DNA from: Eubacteriales bacterium
Lineage (GTDB): Bacteria; Bacillota; Clostridia; Oscillospirales; Butyricicoccaceae
Assembly (NCBI GenBank): GCA_030539335.1
Contig: JAUNSG010000004.1
Location: forward strand, 161,844-225,843
Length of the DNA: 64,000 nucleotides
Reading direction: 5' to 3'
Every line of letters starts with the position of its first letter. The first letter of the stretch is position 1. Positions 38,311-46,849 of the stretch are shown in pieces. The translations under genes were made by a program, and so were the position numbers. The notes beneath the pieces are model-generated. The model was not told where the DNA came from. It saw only the letters and a list, made by a program, of their open reading frames with translations, and did not search any database.

Positions 38311-39018
38311 ATGCAGACGATTGTAGAAGTAAACTCGGTTGAAAAGAGCTATGGACAAACGCAGGTGATTCACGATTGCAGCTTTGAAATTCAAGAGGGA
38401 GAGATATATGGGCTTTTCGGTATCAACGGTGCGGGAAAAACGACCTTGATGAAGATGATACTGGGGTTGCAGCAGATTGATCATGGAAGCATTTATGTTT
38501 TCGGTCAAGAAGTAAGCCGCAGTCGAGCGTATTTATCCAATGTCGGGAGTGTCATAGAAACCCCTGTTTTTTATGAGCATTTCAGTGCAAGTGAGCTTTT
38601 GGCCATGCACTTATGCTATATGAAGAAAAAAGCAAACATAGCAGAAGTATTACAACTCGTAGGACTTGAGGATGTAAAACAAAAGCCAATCGCAAAGTAT
38701 TCTCTGGGGATGAAGCAAAGGCTCGGACTGGCAAGGGCGATAATACATAGACCAAAACTGTTGCTTCTGGATGAACCGCTTAACGGTCTTGACCCTATCG
38801 CAATTACGGAAATGAGAGCTCTTATGAAAAAACTGACAGAGAATGGGATGGCAATTTTGCTGTCAAGTCACATAATCGAAGAAATCAAGCACACAGCGGA
38901 CAGAGCAGGTATTCTTTCGGGAGGCTATATCAAGCAGGAATTTTCCGTGGCAGAAAAAGTATCGGAATATGGAGAGAAGTTTGAAAATTATGTAATAGAT
39001 AATATGAGGAGGACTTGA
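38311..39018 (+). CDS. ABC transporter ATP-binding protein (BcrA-like)
   Basis: A 235-residue ATPase: Walker A GINGAGKT, signature YSLGMKQRLGLARA, Walker B LLLLDEPLNGLDP and switch His in LLSSHIIEE. The signature starts SLGM rather than SGGQ, as in bacitracin/lantibiotic exporters (BcrA, LanF-like). Its partner permease starts 1 nt after its stop. The DNA is visibly AT-richer than the genes on either side, which hints at transfer. The substrate is probably an antimicrobial peptide or similar drug. Confidence 0.92.
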   Translation: MQTIVEVNSVEKSYGQTQVIHDCSFEIQEGEIYGLFGINGAGKTTLMKMILGLQQIDHGSIYVFGQEVSRSRAYLSNVGSVIETPVFYEHFSASELLAMHLCYMKKKANIAEVLQLVGLEDVKQKPIAKYSLGMKQRLGLARAIIHRPKLLLLDEPLNGLDPIAITEMRALMKKLTENGMAILLSSHIIEEIKHTADRAGILSGGYIKQEFSVAEKVSEYGEKFENYVIDNMRRT

Positions 39019-39019
39019 A

Positions 39020-39739
39020 GTGAATTTATACCGACTGGAAATGAAGAAAATGCGGTTTTCTGCTTATTTATGGGCAATATCGGGCATATTTGCAAGTTTA
39101 CTGGCACTCGGCATATTATTTCTTTTCATTTTTCAGATGGAAAAGGGCGAAAGCGGCAGCCCCGAAGAAGTTGAGTTATTTGCAAATTGGAACGGGCTAT
39201 TCGCACTCACAACCGCTTTGGCGTTTGCCTGCTTTAGTGTTTTTTCCGCGGTTATCGCAGCTAAAGTGGTTGTCAGCGAGTATTGTGGAAAAAATGCAGT
39301 TATCTTATTGAGCTATCCCGTAGAGCGAACAGCAATACTGGAAACCAAATGTCTGCTTGTCTGTGGTATTACCACAATTTCTGCATTTATTAGCAACATA
39401 TTTGTTGTCGGAATTATGTATGCTGCAGCTCATATTGGGGGAATTGTGCCGCAAATGACTACAGAACATTTTGTGCTCGTAGTTTTGAGTTCCAGTATTT
39501 TAATGGGTATTTCCTCTTCGGCGGTTGGTATTATTTCCGCTGCTTTCGGATGGAAAAAACGTTCCGTAATCGTAACAATCGTATGCTCTCTGATTATTGT
39601 ATGTGTTTTAACCAACTTCATCACAGTCTCTCCGGGAAACATCATGTGGGTCATGTTGGCAATCAGTACGGGTTTCGTTGTCATAGCTAATGTTATATAT
39701 TCTGTTCTGGCAAACGGAATAGAAAAAATGGAGGTTTAG
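39020..39739 (+). CDS. ABC transporter permease (BcrB/ABC-2 like), GTG start
   Basis: A 239-residue membrane protein with six hydrophobic segments, starting MNLYRLEMKKMRFSAYLW from a GTG. The position directly after a BcrA-like ATPase, the size and the topology fit the permease of a lantibiotic/bacitracin-type exporter. GAGGAGG within the end of the ATPase gene is its ribosome site. AT-rich like the preceding gene. Confidence 0.88.
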   Translation: MNLYRLEMKKMRFSAYLWAISGIFASLLALGILFLFIFQMEKGESGSPEEVELFANWNGLFALTTALAFACFSVFSAVIAAKVVVSEYCGKNAVILLSYPVERTAILETKCLLVCGITTISAFISNIFVVGIMYAAAHIGGIVPQMTTEHFVLVVLSSSILMGISSSAVGIISAAFGWKKRSVIVTIVCSLIIVCVLTNFITVSPGNIMWVMLAISTGFVVIANVIYSVLANGIEKMEV

Positions 39740-39742
39740 CAC

Positions 39743-41002
39743 ATGAATCAAAAACTGTTTTCAAAGGATTTCACATTCGTTGTCATCGGACAGATTATTT
39801 CTCTATTTGGCAATGCTGCCATACGATTTGCACTGCCGCTGTACTTATTAAATCAAACCGGTTCCTCCGCACAGTATGGCGCTGTCACCGCGTGTGCCTT
39901 TGTCCCCGCCATCCTGCTCTCGCCCATCGGTGGTATCGTCGCCGATCGGGTGAACAAACGAAATATTATGGTATTTTTGGACTTTCTCACCGCAGCCGTT
40001 ATTCTTCTGTTTTGCCTGCTCATGGACACCGTGAATCTCATCCTTTTGCTGACCGTTACGCTGATGATTCTCTATGGCATTGCCGGCGCCTATCAGCCGT
40101 CGGTGCAGGCAAGTATCCCGGCGCTGGTGAAACGGGAGCATTTTATGGCAGCCAATTCGATAATCAACACCATCAGTTCCTTTGCCTCTTTCATCGGACC
40201 GGTTTTGGGGGGTATTTTATACAGCGCCTATGGATTGAAGCCGGTATTGTGGATTTGTATGATATGCTTCCTTTTATCTGCCAATATGGAAATTTTTATT
40301 CACATCCCGTTCCAGCATCAGGCTCCAGATGGCGGCGTCTTACAGACCGCGAAAATGGATTTTGCAGAAAGCATTCGTTTTATCCGCTCAGAGAAGCCGA
40401 TGATCGGAAAGGTTCTCTTGGTAATCTGTGGAATCAATCTGTTTTTATCTGCGATGATTCTGGTTGCACTCCCCTATCTGATCACTGAGGTATTGACTTT
40501 GGACGCATCTCAGGCCAACCGGTTGTATGGCTTTGCAGAGGGCGCTCTGGCAGCTGGCGGCTTGGCCGGCGGCATCGGGGCCGGTATTTTGGCCAACAAA
40601 CTGGCAACCCAAAAATCCGGGCATCTGGTGATCGCCTGTGCACTTTGTGTATTTCCTATGGGTGCATCCCTCCTCCTGTTTTCATCCGGGCTGATAAATT
40701 ATATCGTGATAACCATCTGCTGTTTTCTCATCATGGTATTCTCCACCATGTTCACCGTACAGATGATGTCCTTCCTTCAAGCGGAAACGCCGCCAACGTT
40801 AATTGGAAAAGTGATCGCCGTTATTCTCACCGTTTCCATGTGTGCACAGCCGTTGGGGAACGCACTCTACGGCATTCTCTTTGAACTCTGCAAGGGGCTG
40901 GAATTTGCCGTCGTTTTCTTCGCAGGTATCGTCTCCCTGATGATCGCGATCGGCACAAGAACGGTCTTCCAGACGATCTCATCCGACCCAATATCAGAGT
41001 AA
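39743..41002 (+). CDS. MFS drug/macrolide efflux transporter
   Basis: A 419-residue major facilitator with twelve predicted helices. The loop between helices 2 and 3 reads GGIVADRVNKRNIMVFLDF, the usual MFS motif A region, and the protein resembles the MefA/NreB-like proton-driven efflux group. It begins 3 nt after the permease stop, making a TetR-ABC-MFS export operon. The 5' quarter is AT-rich, the rest closer to the genome average. Confidence 0.88.
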   Translation: MNQKLFSKDFTFVVIGQIISLFGNAAIRFALPLYLLNQTGSSAQYGAVTACAFVPAILLSPIGGIVADRVNKRNIMVFLDFLTAAVILLFCLLMDTVNLILLLTVTLMILYGIAGAYQPSVQASIPALVKREHFMAANSIINTISSFASFIGPVLGGILYSAYGLKPVLWICMICFLLSANMEIFIHIPFQHQAPDGGVLQTAKMDFAESIRFIRSEKPMIGKVLLVICGINLFLSAMILVALPYLITEVLTLDASQANRLYGFAEGALAAGGLAGGIGAGILANKLATQKSGHLVIACALCVFPMGASLLLFSSGLINYIVITICCFLIMVFSTMFTVQMMSFLQAETPPTLIGKVIAVILTVSMCAQPLGNALYGILFELCKGLEFAVVFFAGIVSLMIAIGTRTVFQTISSDPISE

Positions 41003-41040
41003 TCCTCTGTCCGCGAGCAGGATTCCAATCCCGAAAAAGC

Positions 41041-41078
41041 AAAAGACGGTATCGCTTTCATAACGATACCGTCTTTTT
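41041..41078 (+). terminator. Terminator of the export operon
   Basis: A 14-bp stem (41041-41054 with 41064-41077), 9-nt loop, then T. The A-rich 5' side also suits the convergent gene ending at 41127. Confidence 0.9.
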
Positions 41079-41126
41079 ATACAGCCTTGAAAAATGTTCC
41101 CAAGCAGGTATATCCCACTTTCCCAT

Positions 41127-41417
41127 TCAGCGCGTACGGAAATACTCAATGATATCCCGCAGAATCATGCCGCCCAGCAGCGACACCGCCGCGCCGGTAA
41201 AAAACAGCAGAATAATCTCCATGAAATAGCTTCTCAGTACATTTTGCAGCAGGCTGAATACCAAAAACAGCAATACACAGAAGACCACCATGGTTCCCTG
41301 CTTTTCCTTTGCAATCTTTCCTCCCAGCAGCAGCCCCAGCAAGATGAAAACGATTCCCAAAGGAAGCAGATCCGACTCTCCCGGCCAGTACCATTCCTGC
41401 AAATACCCAAACAACAT
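41127..41417 (-). CDS. Small membrane protein of unknown function
   Basis: A 96-residue protein with three hydrophobic segments (about 17-34, 42-60 and 66-84). The start at MLFGYLQEWYWPGE has GGGGGA about 7 nt upstream; the open frame extends 27 codons further without a site. No family recognised. Confidence 0.65.
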   Translation of the reverse strand: MLFGYLQEWYWPGESDLLPLGIVFILLGLLLGGKIAKEKQGTMVVFCVLLFLVFSLLQNVLRSYFMEIILLFFTGAAVSLLGGMILRDIIEYFRTR

Positions 41418-41617
41418 ATTCGATCCCCCAGCACACAATGTTTTATTTCTTCTGTTCATCCTACCATATGTCACAGAGGAATGCAAATCAGGAAGCATAG
41501 AATATGTGCCATGTTTTGATGCTTCCTTCCGGTATCGTGGTTATTTCACTTGTCCAAATAGAATGATTGGGATATAATAAAGAGAACAAGAAAAAGGAAA
41601 ATTCATGGAGGAGTCGA

Positions 41618-41851
41618 ATGACACAGGAAAAAATCGCGCGGATTAACGAGCTGGCCAAAAAAGCAAAATCTCCGGCAGGGCTGACCCCGGAGGAAATCAC
41701 GGAGCAAAAGGCTCTTCGCGAAGAATACATTGCAGGCTTCCGCGCAAGCATGAAAGCGCAGCTGGATAATACGTACCTGGTAGATGAAAAGGGAAACAAG
41801 AAAAAACTAGGCCAAAAGAAACCATACAACGGTCTGAGGCATGGGCGATGA
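41618..41851 (+). CDS. DUF896 (YnzC-like) protein
   Basis: A 77-residue protein that matches DUF896: EKIARINELAKKAKSPAGLTPEEI, split here for length, then EQKALREEYIAGFRASMKAQLDN. In B. subtilis such proteins are part of the SOS region, but their role is unknown. GGAGGAG lies 5 nt before the ATG. Its stop overlaps the start of the CCA-enzyme gene. Confidence 0.93.
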   Translation: MTQEKIARINELAKKAKSPAGLTPEEITEQKALREEYIAGFRASMKAQLDNTYLVDEKGNKKKLGQKKPYNGLRHGR

Positions 41852-43383
41852 TGCGAACGCTCTCTGCCCCAACCGATATTTTAGCTGTTCTGGAACGGCT
41901 GGAGCAGGCCGGATTTGCCTCGTACATCGTCGGCGGCGCTGTCCGCAGCCAGCTTCAGGGCAACGTACCGCATGACTATGATGTCTGCACCGCAGCTCGT
42001 CCAGAACAGGTCCGGCAGATCTGTTCCGAATGGAAAACCGTTGACACCGGCCTCAAGCACGGAACCGTAACCGCATTGACAGCCAGCGGCCCGGTGGAAA
42101 TCACAACCTTCCGCCTGGAAGGCCAGTATACTGACTGCCGTCGGCCGGACCGGGTGGAATTTGTCACGGACATCAAGGCGGACCTGGCACGTCGGGATTT
42201 CACCATAAATGCCATGGCGTGGAGTCCGATTCGTGGGCTGTGTGATCCCTTCGGCGGTCAGCGCGATTTGCAGGCCGGTATCCTGCGCTGCGTCGGTGAT
42301 CCCAAACAGCGCATGACCGAAGACGCTCTGCGCATTTTGCGCGCCCTGCGTTTTCTCTCTGTATATGGCTTCCAAATGGAGCCGCAAACCAGGCAGGCCG
42401 TCCTGCACTGCCGCAGTCTGCTGCAGCATATCTCTGCCGAACGGATCACCGACAAGCTGATCCGCATTCTCTGCGGCCCATATGTCGGACAGGTGCTGAC
42501 GGAATTTTCGGATGTCATAACGGAAATTCTGCCGGAGCTGCGTCCTATGATTGGATTCGACCAAAACAATCCGCATCACAGCTATACTCTATGGGAGCAT
42601 TCGGTCCGTGCCGTGGAAGCGATCCCACCGCGGCCGGAGCTGCGCATGGCAATGCTGTTCCATGATGTCGGCAAAAGTGCCTGTTATACCGAAGATTCTG
42701 CTGGCATCGGCCATTTTTACGGTCATGCAAAGCACTCCGTTCCATTGACGGCCTCGGCTTTACAGCGTCTGCGTCTGGACAATACACTGTACGACGATAT
42801 TTTATATTTGGTACGCCATCACGACACCCCTCTTGGGCTGACACCGAAGACAGTGCGCCGCAAATTGGCGGTACATGGAGAACGGTATTCCCGTGCCCTT
42901 CTGGCGATCCACAAGGCAGACTGCATCGGCCAGGGAACCGCCCCGGAGAACCTGACTGCTTTTCTGAAGAGCGAGGATCTGCTCGAAGCGGTGCTGGAAG
43001 AGGAAGGGCGCTTTAAAAGAAAAGATCTCGCAATCAATGGCAATGATTTGATCCGCTGGGGTATGCAGGGCCGTGAAATCGGTGAAATGCTGGCTGCCCT
43101 GTTCAATTACGTGCTGGATGATCCAACCCGAAATACACGGGAGACGCTCTACGAAAAATTCTGTGCTCTGCAAAAAGAGCCGAATCACATGGCATTCACC
43201 GTCAGTGGTATGAGCTGGAAGCATTGTGCCCAGGAGGTGCGTCAGCTTCTTGAGTCACTCCCCTCCGTCGAGTATGCCAATGTTGATCTGCCCAGCGGCC
43301 GGGTCGAGGTGATGGGAACACAGATTTCCCCCAATGAAATCCGTCACGTTTTGGCGGATGCCGGATATAAGGTGGCAATTTAA
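41848..43383 (+). CDS. cca: tRNA CCA-nucleotidyltransferase with C-terminal HMA-like domain
   Basis: A 511-residue protein. Residues about 1-440 are a class II CCA-adding enzyme: SYIVGGAVRSQLQG and PHDYDVCTA (catalytic Asp pair), RRDFTINAMA, EDALRILRALRF, and an HD segment (LFHDVGKSA). It repairs or adds the 3' CCA of tRNA. Residues 448-511 form an extra domain like a heavy-metal-associated (HMA) fold, with GMSWKHC in place of GMxCxxC and a closing ADAGYKVAI. The frame is unbroken across the join. Coupled to the DUF896 gene (ATGA) and followed after 1 nt by the HD gene. Confidence 0.93.
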   Translation: MMRTLSAPTDILAVLERLEQAGFASYIVGGAVRSQLQGNVPHDYDVCTAARPEQVRQICSEWKTVDTGLKHGTVTALTASGPVEITTFRLEGQYTDCRRPDRVEFVTDIKADLARRDFTINAMAWSPIRGLCDPFGGQRDLQAGILRCVGDPKQRMTEDALRILRALRFLSVYGFQMEPQTRQAVLHCRSLLQHISAERITDKLIRILCGPYVGQVLTEFSDVITEILPELRPMIGFDQNNPHHSYTLWEHSVRAVEAIPPRPELRMAMLFHDVGKSACYTEDSAGIGHFYGHAKHSVPLTASALQRLRLDNTLYDDILYLVRHHDTPLGLTPKTVRRKLAVHGERYSRALLAIHKADCIGQGTAPENLTAFLKSEDLLEAVLEEEGRFKRKDLAINGNDLIRWGMQGREIGEMLAALFNYVLDDPTRNTRETLYEKFCALQKEPNHMAFTVSGMSWKHCAQEVRQLLESLPSVEYANVDLPSGRVEVMGTQISPNEIRHVLADAGYKVAI

Positions 43384-43384
43384 G

Positions 43385-43972
43385 ATGAAAAAAGAACAAT
43401 ACAAGGAACAGTTTGTGCAGGCATTCCAGACCAATGTCACGCGCCGCGGCGCGGATCGTCTGCTGGAATGGCTGCTGTCTACGGACTTTTTCGATGCCCC
43501 GGCGTCAACCCGCTTCCATGCGGCCTATGCCGGTGGTCTGGTGGAGCACAGTCTGAATGTCTATCGCACCTTCCTGCAAAAGCATTTTGTCGAGGGAGAG
43601 GACGACTTGGAAAGCGTCACGCTCTGTACCCTGCTCCATGACATCTGCAAGGCGGGCTTTTATGAAACCTCCTACCGCAATCGAAAGAACGAAGCCGGGG
43701 TCTGGGAAAAGGTCCCGTATTACACAGTAAAAGATAAATTCCCCTATGGACATGGGGAAAAATCGGTCTTCCTGATCGAGCGCTTTCTGCGTCTGAAAAA
43801 TGAGGAAGCGGTCGCCATCCGCTGGCATATGGGCGGCTTTGACGAATCGGTCAAAGGCGGTTCGTTTGCGTTGGCCAATGCATTCGAAAGCTATCCGCTG
43901 GCGGTCAAGCTGCACCTATCCGATCTGGAAGCAACCTATTTATGCGAAACACGCTTTGGCGAGGAGGAATAA
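43385..43972 (+). CDS. HD-domain hydrolase
   Basis: A 195-residue protein with an HD phosphohydrolase core: AAYAGGLVEHSLNVY, LLHDICKAGFY (His-Asp) and IRWHMGGFD. It resembles the C-terminal domain of YhaM 3'-5' exoribonuclease and other nucleotide/RNA hydrolases. The start ATG lies 1 nt after the CCA-enzyme stop, so translation is coupled; a longer frame into that gene is not used. A link to tRNA or RNA turnover is inferred from this pairing. Confidence 0.88.
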   Translation: MKKEQYKEQFVQAFQTNVTRRGADRLLEWLLSTDFFDAPASTRFHAAYAGGLVEHSLNVYRTFLQKHFVEGEDDLESVTLCTLLHDICKAGFYETSYRNRKNEAGVWEKVPYYTVKDKFPYGHGEKSVFLIERFLRLKNEEAVAIRWHMGGFDESVKGGSFALANAFESYPLAVKLHLSDLEATYLCETRFGEEE

Positions 43973-43974
43973 CC

Positions 43975-44373
43975 ATGCAGGCAAAGGAATTTCAGCTCAA
44001 CACCCCCACAGAGGGTTTTGTGAATATCACCCGCAGTGTTCGGGAAACCATCGAGGAGAGCGGTGTACAGAGCGGTATGGTACTCATTTGGTGTGCGCAC
44101 ACAACGGCGGGCATCACCATCAATGAGAACGCCGATCCGGATGTGGTACACGATATGCTGATCGGGCTGGAGAAAGCATACCCGGATCGTCCGGAGTTCC
44201 GTCACATGGAGGGGAATTCCTCCGCTCACCTCAAATGCTCCGCCATGGGGGTCAGCAAAACCATTCCGATTGAAAATGGCAAAATGCTTCTCGGTATCTG
44301 GCAGGGAATCTATTTCTGTGAGTTTGATGGCCCGCGCCATCGGAAGTATTACGTCAAAGTTATCGACGGATAA
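43975..44373 (+). CDS. YjbQ family protein (UPF0047)
   Basis: A 132-residue protein of the YjbQ family, sometimes annotated as a secondary thiamine-phosphate synthase. Signature segments: LIWCAHTTAGITINENADPDV and HLKCSAMGVSKTIPIENGKM, each typical, ending GTWQ-like GIWQGIYFCEFDGPR. Structure is a small barrel; the true role is unsettled. GAGGAGG lies in the last codons of the HD gene. Confidence 0.93.
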   Translation: MQAKEFQLNTPTEGFVNITRSVRETIEESGVQSGMVLIWCAHTTAGITINENADPDVVHDMLIGLEKAYPDRPEFRHMEGNSSAHLKCSAMGVSKTIPIENGKMLLGIWQGIYFCEFDGPRHRKYYVKVIDG

Positions 44374-44448
44374 CAGACAAGATTGCTCAAGCCATCCCAC
44401 CATTCCCAGACGGAAAAGGCAATACATTTTATCCTCAAAACACAGAAA

Positions 44449-44505
44449 AACAGGGCCGTTTACCGATGGAAATCGCCGGTAAAGCGCTCTGTTTTTGCTT
44501 TTTTC
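44449..44505 (+). terminator. Terminator of the cca operon
   Basis: A stem of 15 paired of 17 positions (44449-44465 with 44477-44493), followed by TTTTGCTTTTTT. Confidence 0.85.
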
Positions 44506-44603
44506 CCTTTCTCTGAAAAAGCAAAATAGGATTGGTTTCCCAAACAGGATTTTGATAGAATAAAAGAAATCATACGAAAAAAAATGGAGAAAGGAGAACC
44601 ACT

Positions 44604-44771
44604 ATGAGCGTACAAATGATCGGACTGAATCTGCTTTGCTGCAACGGCTGCAGCAACCGCTGTCCCCTGAGTGCTCCGTGCTGCAACAGCGGCTCGGCAA
44701 AGGCCGACGACCTGACCGCGATTGCGGCAGAGCTGGCTCAGCTTCGTGCACTGGCCGCGGAAAAGGACTAA
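44604..44771 (+). CDS. Cysteine-rich microprotein
   Basis: A 55-residue ORF. AAAGGAGAACCACT precedes the ATG, and a possible promoter (TTGGTT, 18 bp, TAGAAT) lies about 45 bp upstream. It reads MSVQMIGLNLLCCNGCSNRC, then PLSAPCCNSG and an Ala/Leu-rich helical tail ending AAEKD. The six cysteines sit in CCxxCxxxC...CC, which could bind a metal or Fe-S centre or be a modified-peptide core. No family recognised. It has its own terminator. Confidence 0.72.
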   Translation: MSVQMIGLNLLCCNGCSNRCPLSAPCCNSGSAKADDLTAIAAELAQLRALAAEKD

Positions 44772-44789
44772 ATCCGCAACCAAAATCAC

Positions 44790-44831
44790 AACACCCCATT
44801 TGTCGGATCATCGTCCGGCAAACGGGGTGTT
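44790..44831. terminator. Terminator after the Cys-rich microprotein
   Basis: AACACCCC (44790-44797) with GGGGTGTT (44824-44831), plus inner pairs TTTG/CAAA and CGGA/TCCG; TTTTCTTC follows. Confidence 0.85.
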
Positions 44832-44854
44832 TTCTTCTACCTGCTTGTCTTCTG

Positions 44855-46723
44855 TCACTCCAGCACGATGGCTTTTTTTAAGACCGCATCCGTCACCAGG
44901 ATGCTTGGATTGATACCAAAGAGCGCGTAATCCGTCGTTTCGCTGCGGATCGTCAGCTCCTGTACCCCCGTGACATCCAGGTGGACTCGCTCTGCCGAAT
45001 CCGCTGTCGACACGGCCCCGGAATCATAGATCACGGCGTCATCTGCCAAAACCAGAAAGTGTATGGAGTCCTCCTCGTCCGACAGCCGATCCATGAAATA
45101 GGTCGCCTCGAACCACTGGTACTCTCCCTTTAACGCATAGGTGCAAAAGGCAGAATGCGAACCAATTCCCTTCCATCCGCCCCAGCTCATCAGGCGGAAG
45201 CAGCCGTTGTACTCCGTCCCCTCGATGTCCTGCACCGTCTCTCTTTCATAGTAATCCGTTCCGCTGCTGTTGCTGGTTAAAAGCGTCAGCTCCTGCAGAT
45301 CTTTCGGGTCGCTTTCTTCATAGGCACGCTGATAGCGAAGGAGCTGCGGATCGTCGCGCAGAAACTCCAAGCCCTCCTGTATCACCTGTGCTGCCGCCTT
45401 GTTGTCCTCCTCCGCATAAGCCGCCTCGGCCTGTTCCAGAAGGCTTGTACGATAGCGATCCTCACACTGAGTCAGCAGAGCCTGCCATTCCTCCTCGTCC
45501 GGCTCTTCCTCCAATGCATCCTGCAGGTACAAAATCGCTTCTGTGTAGTTTTCCTGCTGTACATAGCCCTCCGCTGTTTCGCGGATTTCGGCATGCTCCG
45601 CTTCCCTCTGTGCCGCAAGCTGCTTGTCCTGCCAAAGGGAAAAACCGCCAAACGCGGTAAGTCCAACCGCCACCACGGCAATCGCCGTCAGCATCGGCAC
45701 AATCCATCGTTTTCTCTGTGGTATTTCCGGCGGCAGCGGCTCCGGCCGCACGTTTCGGGGAAGACTTCGGGTCATCTTCTCGGTAGGCGGTTCGGTCGGT
45801 GTATTCCGTCCATATCGCTCGGTCCGCGGTGCATTCGGCAGCGTCGGCTCCCCTTCGGGGTTGGAATGCGTCAGACGCCGGAGGCACTGCTCCAAATCCA
45901 ACCGCATTTCCTGCGCGGTCTGATACCGGTCCCCCGGCTCCGCCGCCTCCGCACAGCGGATTACCTGCTCCAATCCACTGACCAGCTCCCGCTCTTTCGT
46001 CACATGCTCCAGCGTTTTTCCCAGCGCAAAAAGATCGACATTCGCACGGTAGCCATGATCGCAAAACATCTCCGGCGCCATATAACGCGGCGTCCCGATC
46101 ATCGTGTATTGCTTCCGCCAACTCATCGTCGCAATGCCCAAATCGCCGAGCTTATAGGTGCCATCCTCCGAAACAAAAATATTTTCCGGTTTGATGTCCC
46201 GATGGATGAATTCTGCCTCCCTCTGGTTTTCTCCGGCAAGCAGACGGCTGGCCTCCTCCAAGCCGGAGCAGATCTGTATTCCCATCCGAATGAAGTCCAG
46301 CTCCTGCATCGGGACTCCCTGCTGTCTGCGCTGTTCAATATACGCTGGCAGGACGGCCAGCTTCTCCATCCAAATCAGGATATCGTAGCCGATCAGCTCT
46401 GTCCCATCCCGAATCGGATAGTTTTCATATCCATAAATGGAGACAAAATGCTCCAGCTCTTTGAGCTCCATCATACGCTGGATCTCATCCAATGTATTTC
46501 GCAGTCCATTCAGCAGATATTTCTGCGGGTCGGGTTCCTCCTTCGCCGCTTGTTCGGTGTATTCAATCGTAACCACTTTCAAGGCATCCACAGCCTTTTG
46601 GTCCTCATCCAACAGCGCATAGACATGGCCGAAATTCCCTCCGCCAAGGTATTCCCCCACGGTTTTATTTCCCCACAAATGGTAGCCTGTCAGACGTTCC
46701 CGTTCGGTATCCTTCAACGACAT
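44855..46723 (-). CDS. Membrane Ser/Thr protein kinase with TPR-like and NPCBM-like domains
   Basis: A 622-residue protein. Residues about 18-285 form a Hanks-type kinase: GGGNFGHVYALL, Lys about 49, HRDIKPENIF (174-183), DLG instead of DFG (194-196) and GTPRYMAPEMF. A Pro-rich linker leads to one membrane helix (about 340-364). Outside are a helical TPR-like region (about 380-470) and a beta-rich domain (about 475-622) resembling NPCBM, a carbohydrate-binding fold (RLMSWGGWKGIGSHS ... AVIYDSGAV). It would sense an external ligand. It is not linked to a phosphatase or PASTA kinase genes here. Confidence 0.88.
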   Translation of the reverse strand: MSLKDTERERLTGYHLWGNKTVGEYLGGGNFGHVYALLDEDQKAVDALKVVTIEYTEQAAKEEPDPQKYLLNGLRNTLDEIQRMMELKELEHFVSIYGYENYPIRDGTELIGYDILIWMEKLAVLPAYIEQRRQQGVPMQELDFIRMGIQICSGLEEASRLLAGENQREAEFIHRDIKPENIFVSEDGTYKLGDLGIATMSWRKQYTMIGTPRYMAPEMFCDHGYRANVDLFALGKTLEHVTKERELVSGLEQVIRCAEAAEPGDRYQTAQEMRLDLEQCLRRLTHSNPEGEPTLPNAPRTERYGRNTPTEPPTEKMTRSLPRNVRPEPLPPEIPQRKRWIVPMLTAIAVVAVGLTAFGGFSLWQDKQLAAQREAEHAEIRETAEGYVQQENYTEAILYLQDALEEEPDEEEWQALLTQCEDRYRTSLLEQAEAAYAEEDNKAAAQVIQEGLEFLRDDPQLLRYQRAYEESDPKDLQELTLLTSNSSGTDYYERETVQDIEGTEYNGCFRLMSWGGWKGIGSHSAFCTYALKGEYQWFEATYFMDRLSDEEDSIHFLVLADDAVIYDSGAVSTADSAERVHLDVTGVQELTIRSETTDYALFGINPSILVTDAVLKKAIVLE

Positions 46724-46803
46724 ATACTCACCTTCTATCTCGTCTTTAGTATAAAGGAAAAGTCCCCTGATTACAACCCATCCCCATGTGCCGCATACCC
46801 AAA

Positions 46804-46849
46804 GAAAAAGAGCTGTATCACAAACTCGGTTTGCAACACAGCTCTTTTG
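46804..46849 (-). terminator. Terminator of trxB
   Basis: An AAAGAGCTGT-containing stem (about 46805-46822 with 46829-46846) with one or two mismatches; A-rich 5' side gives TTTTT on minus. Confidence 0.8.
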
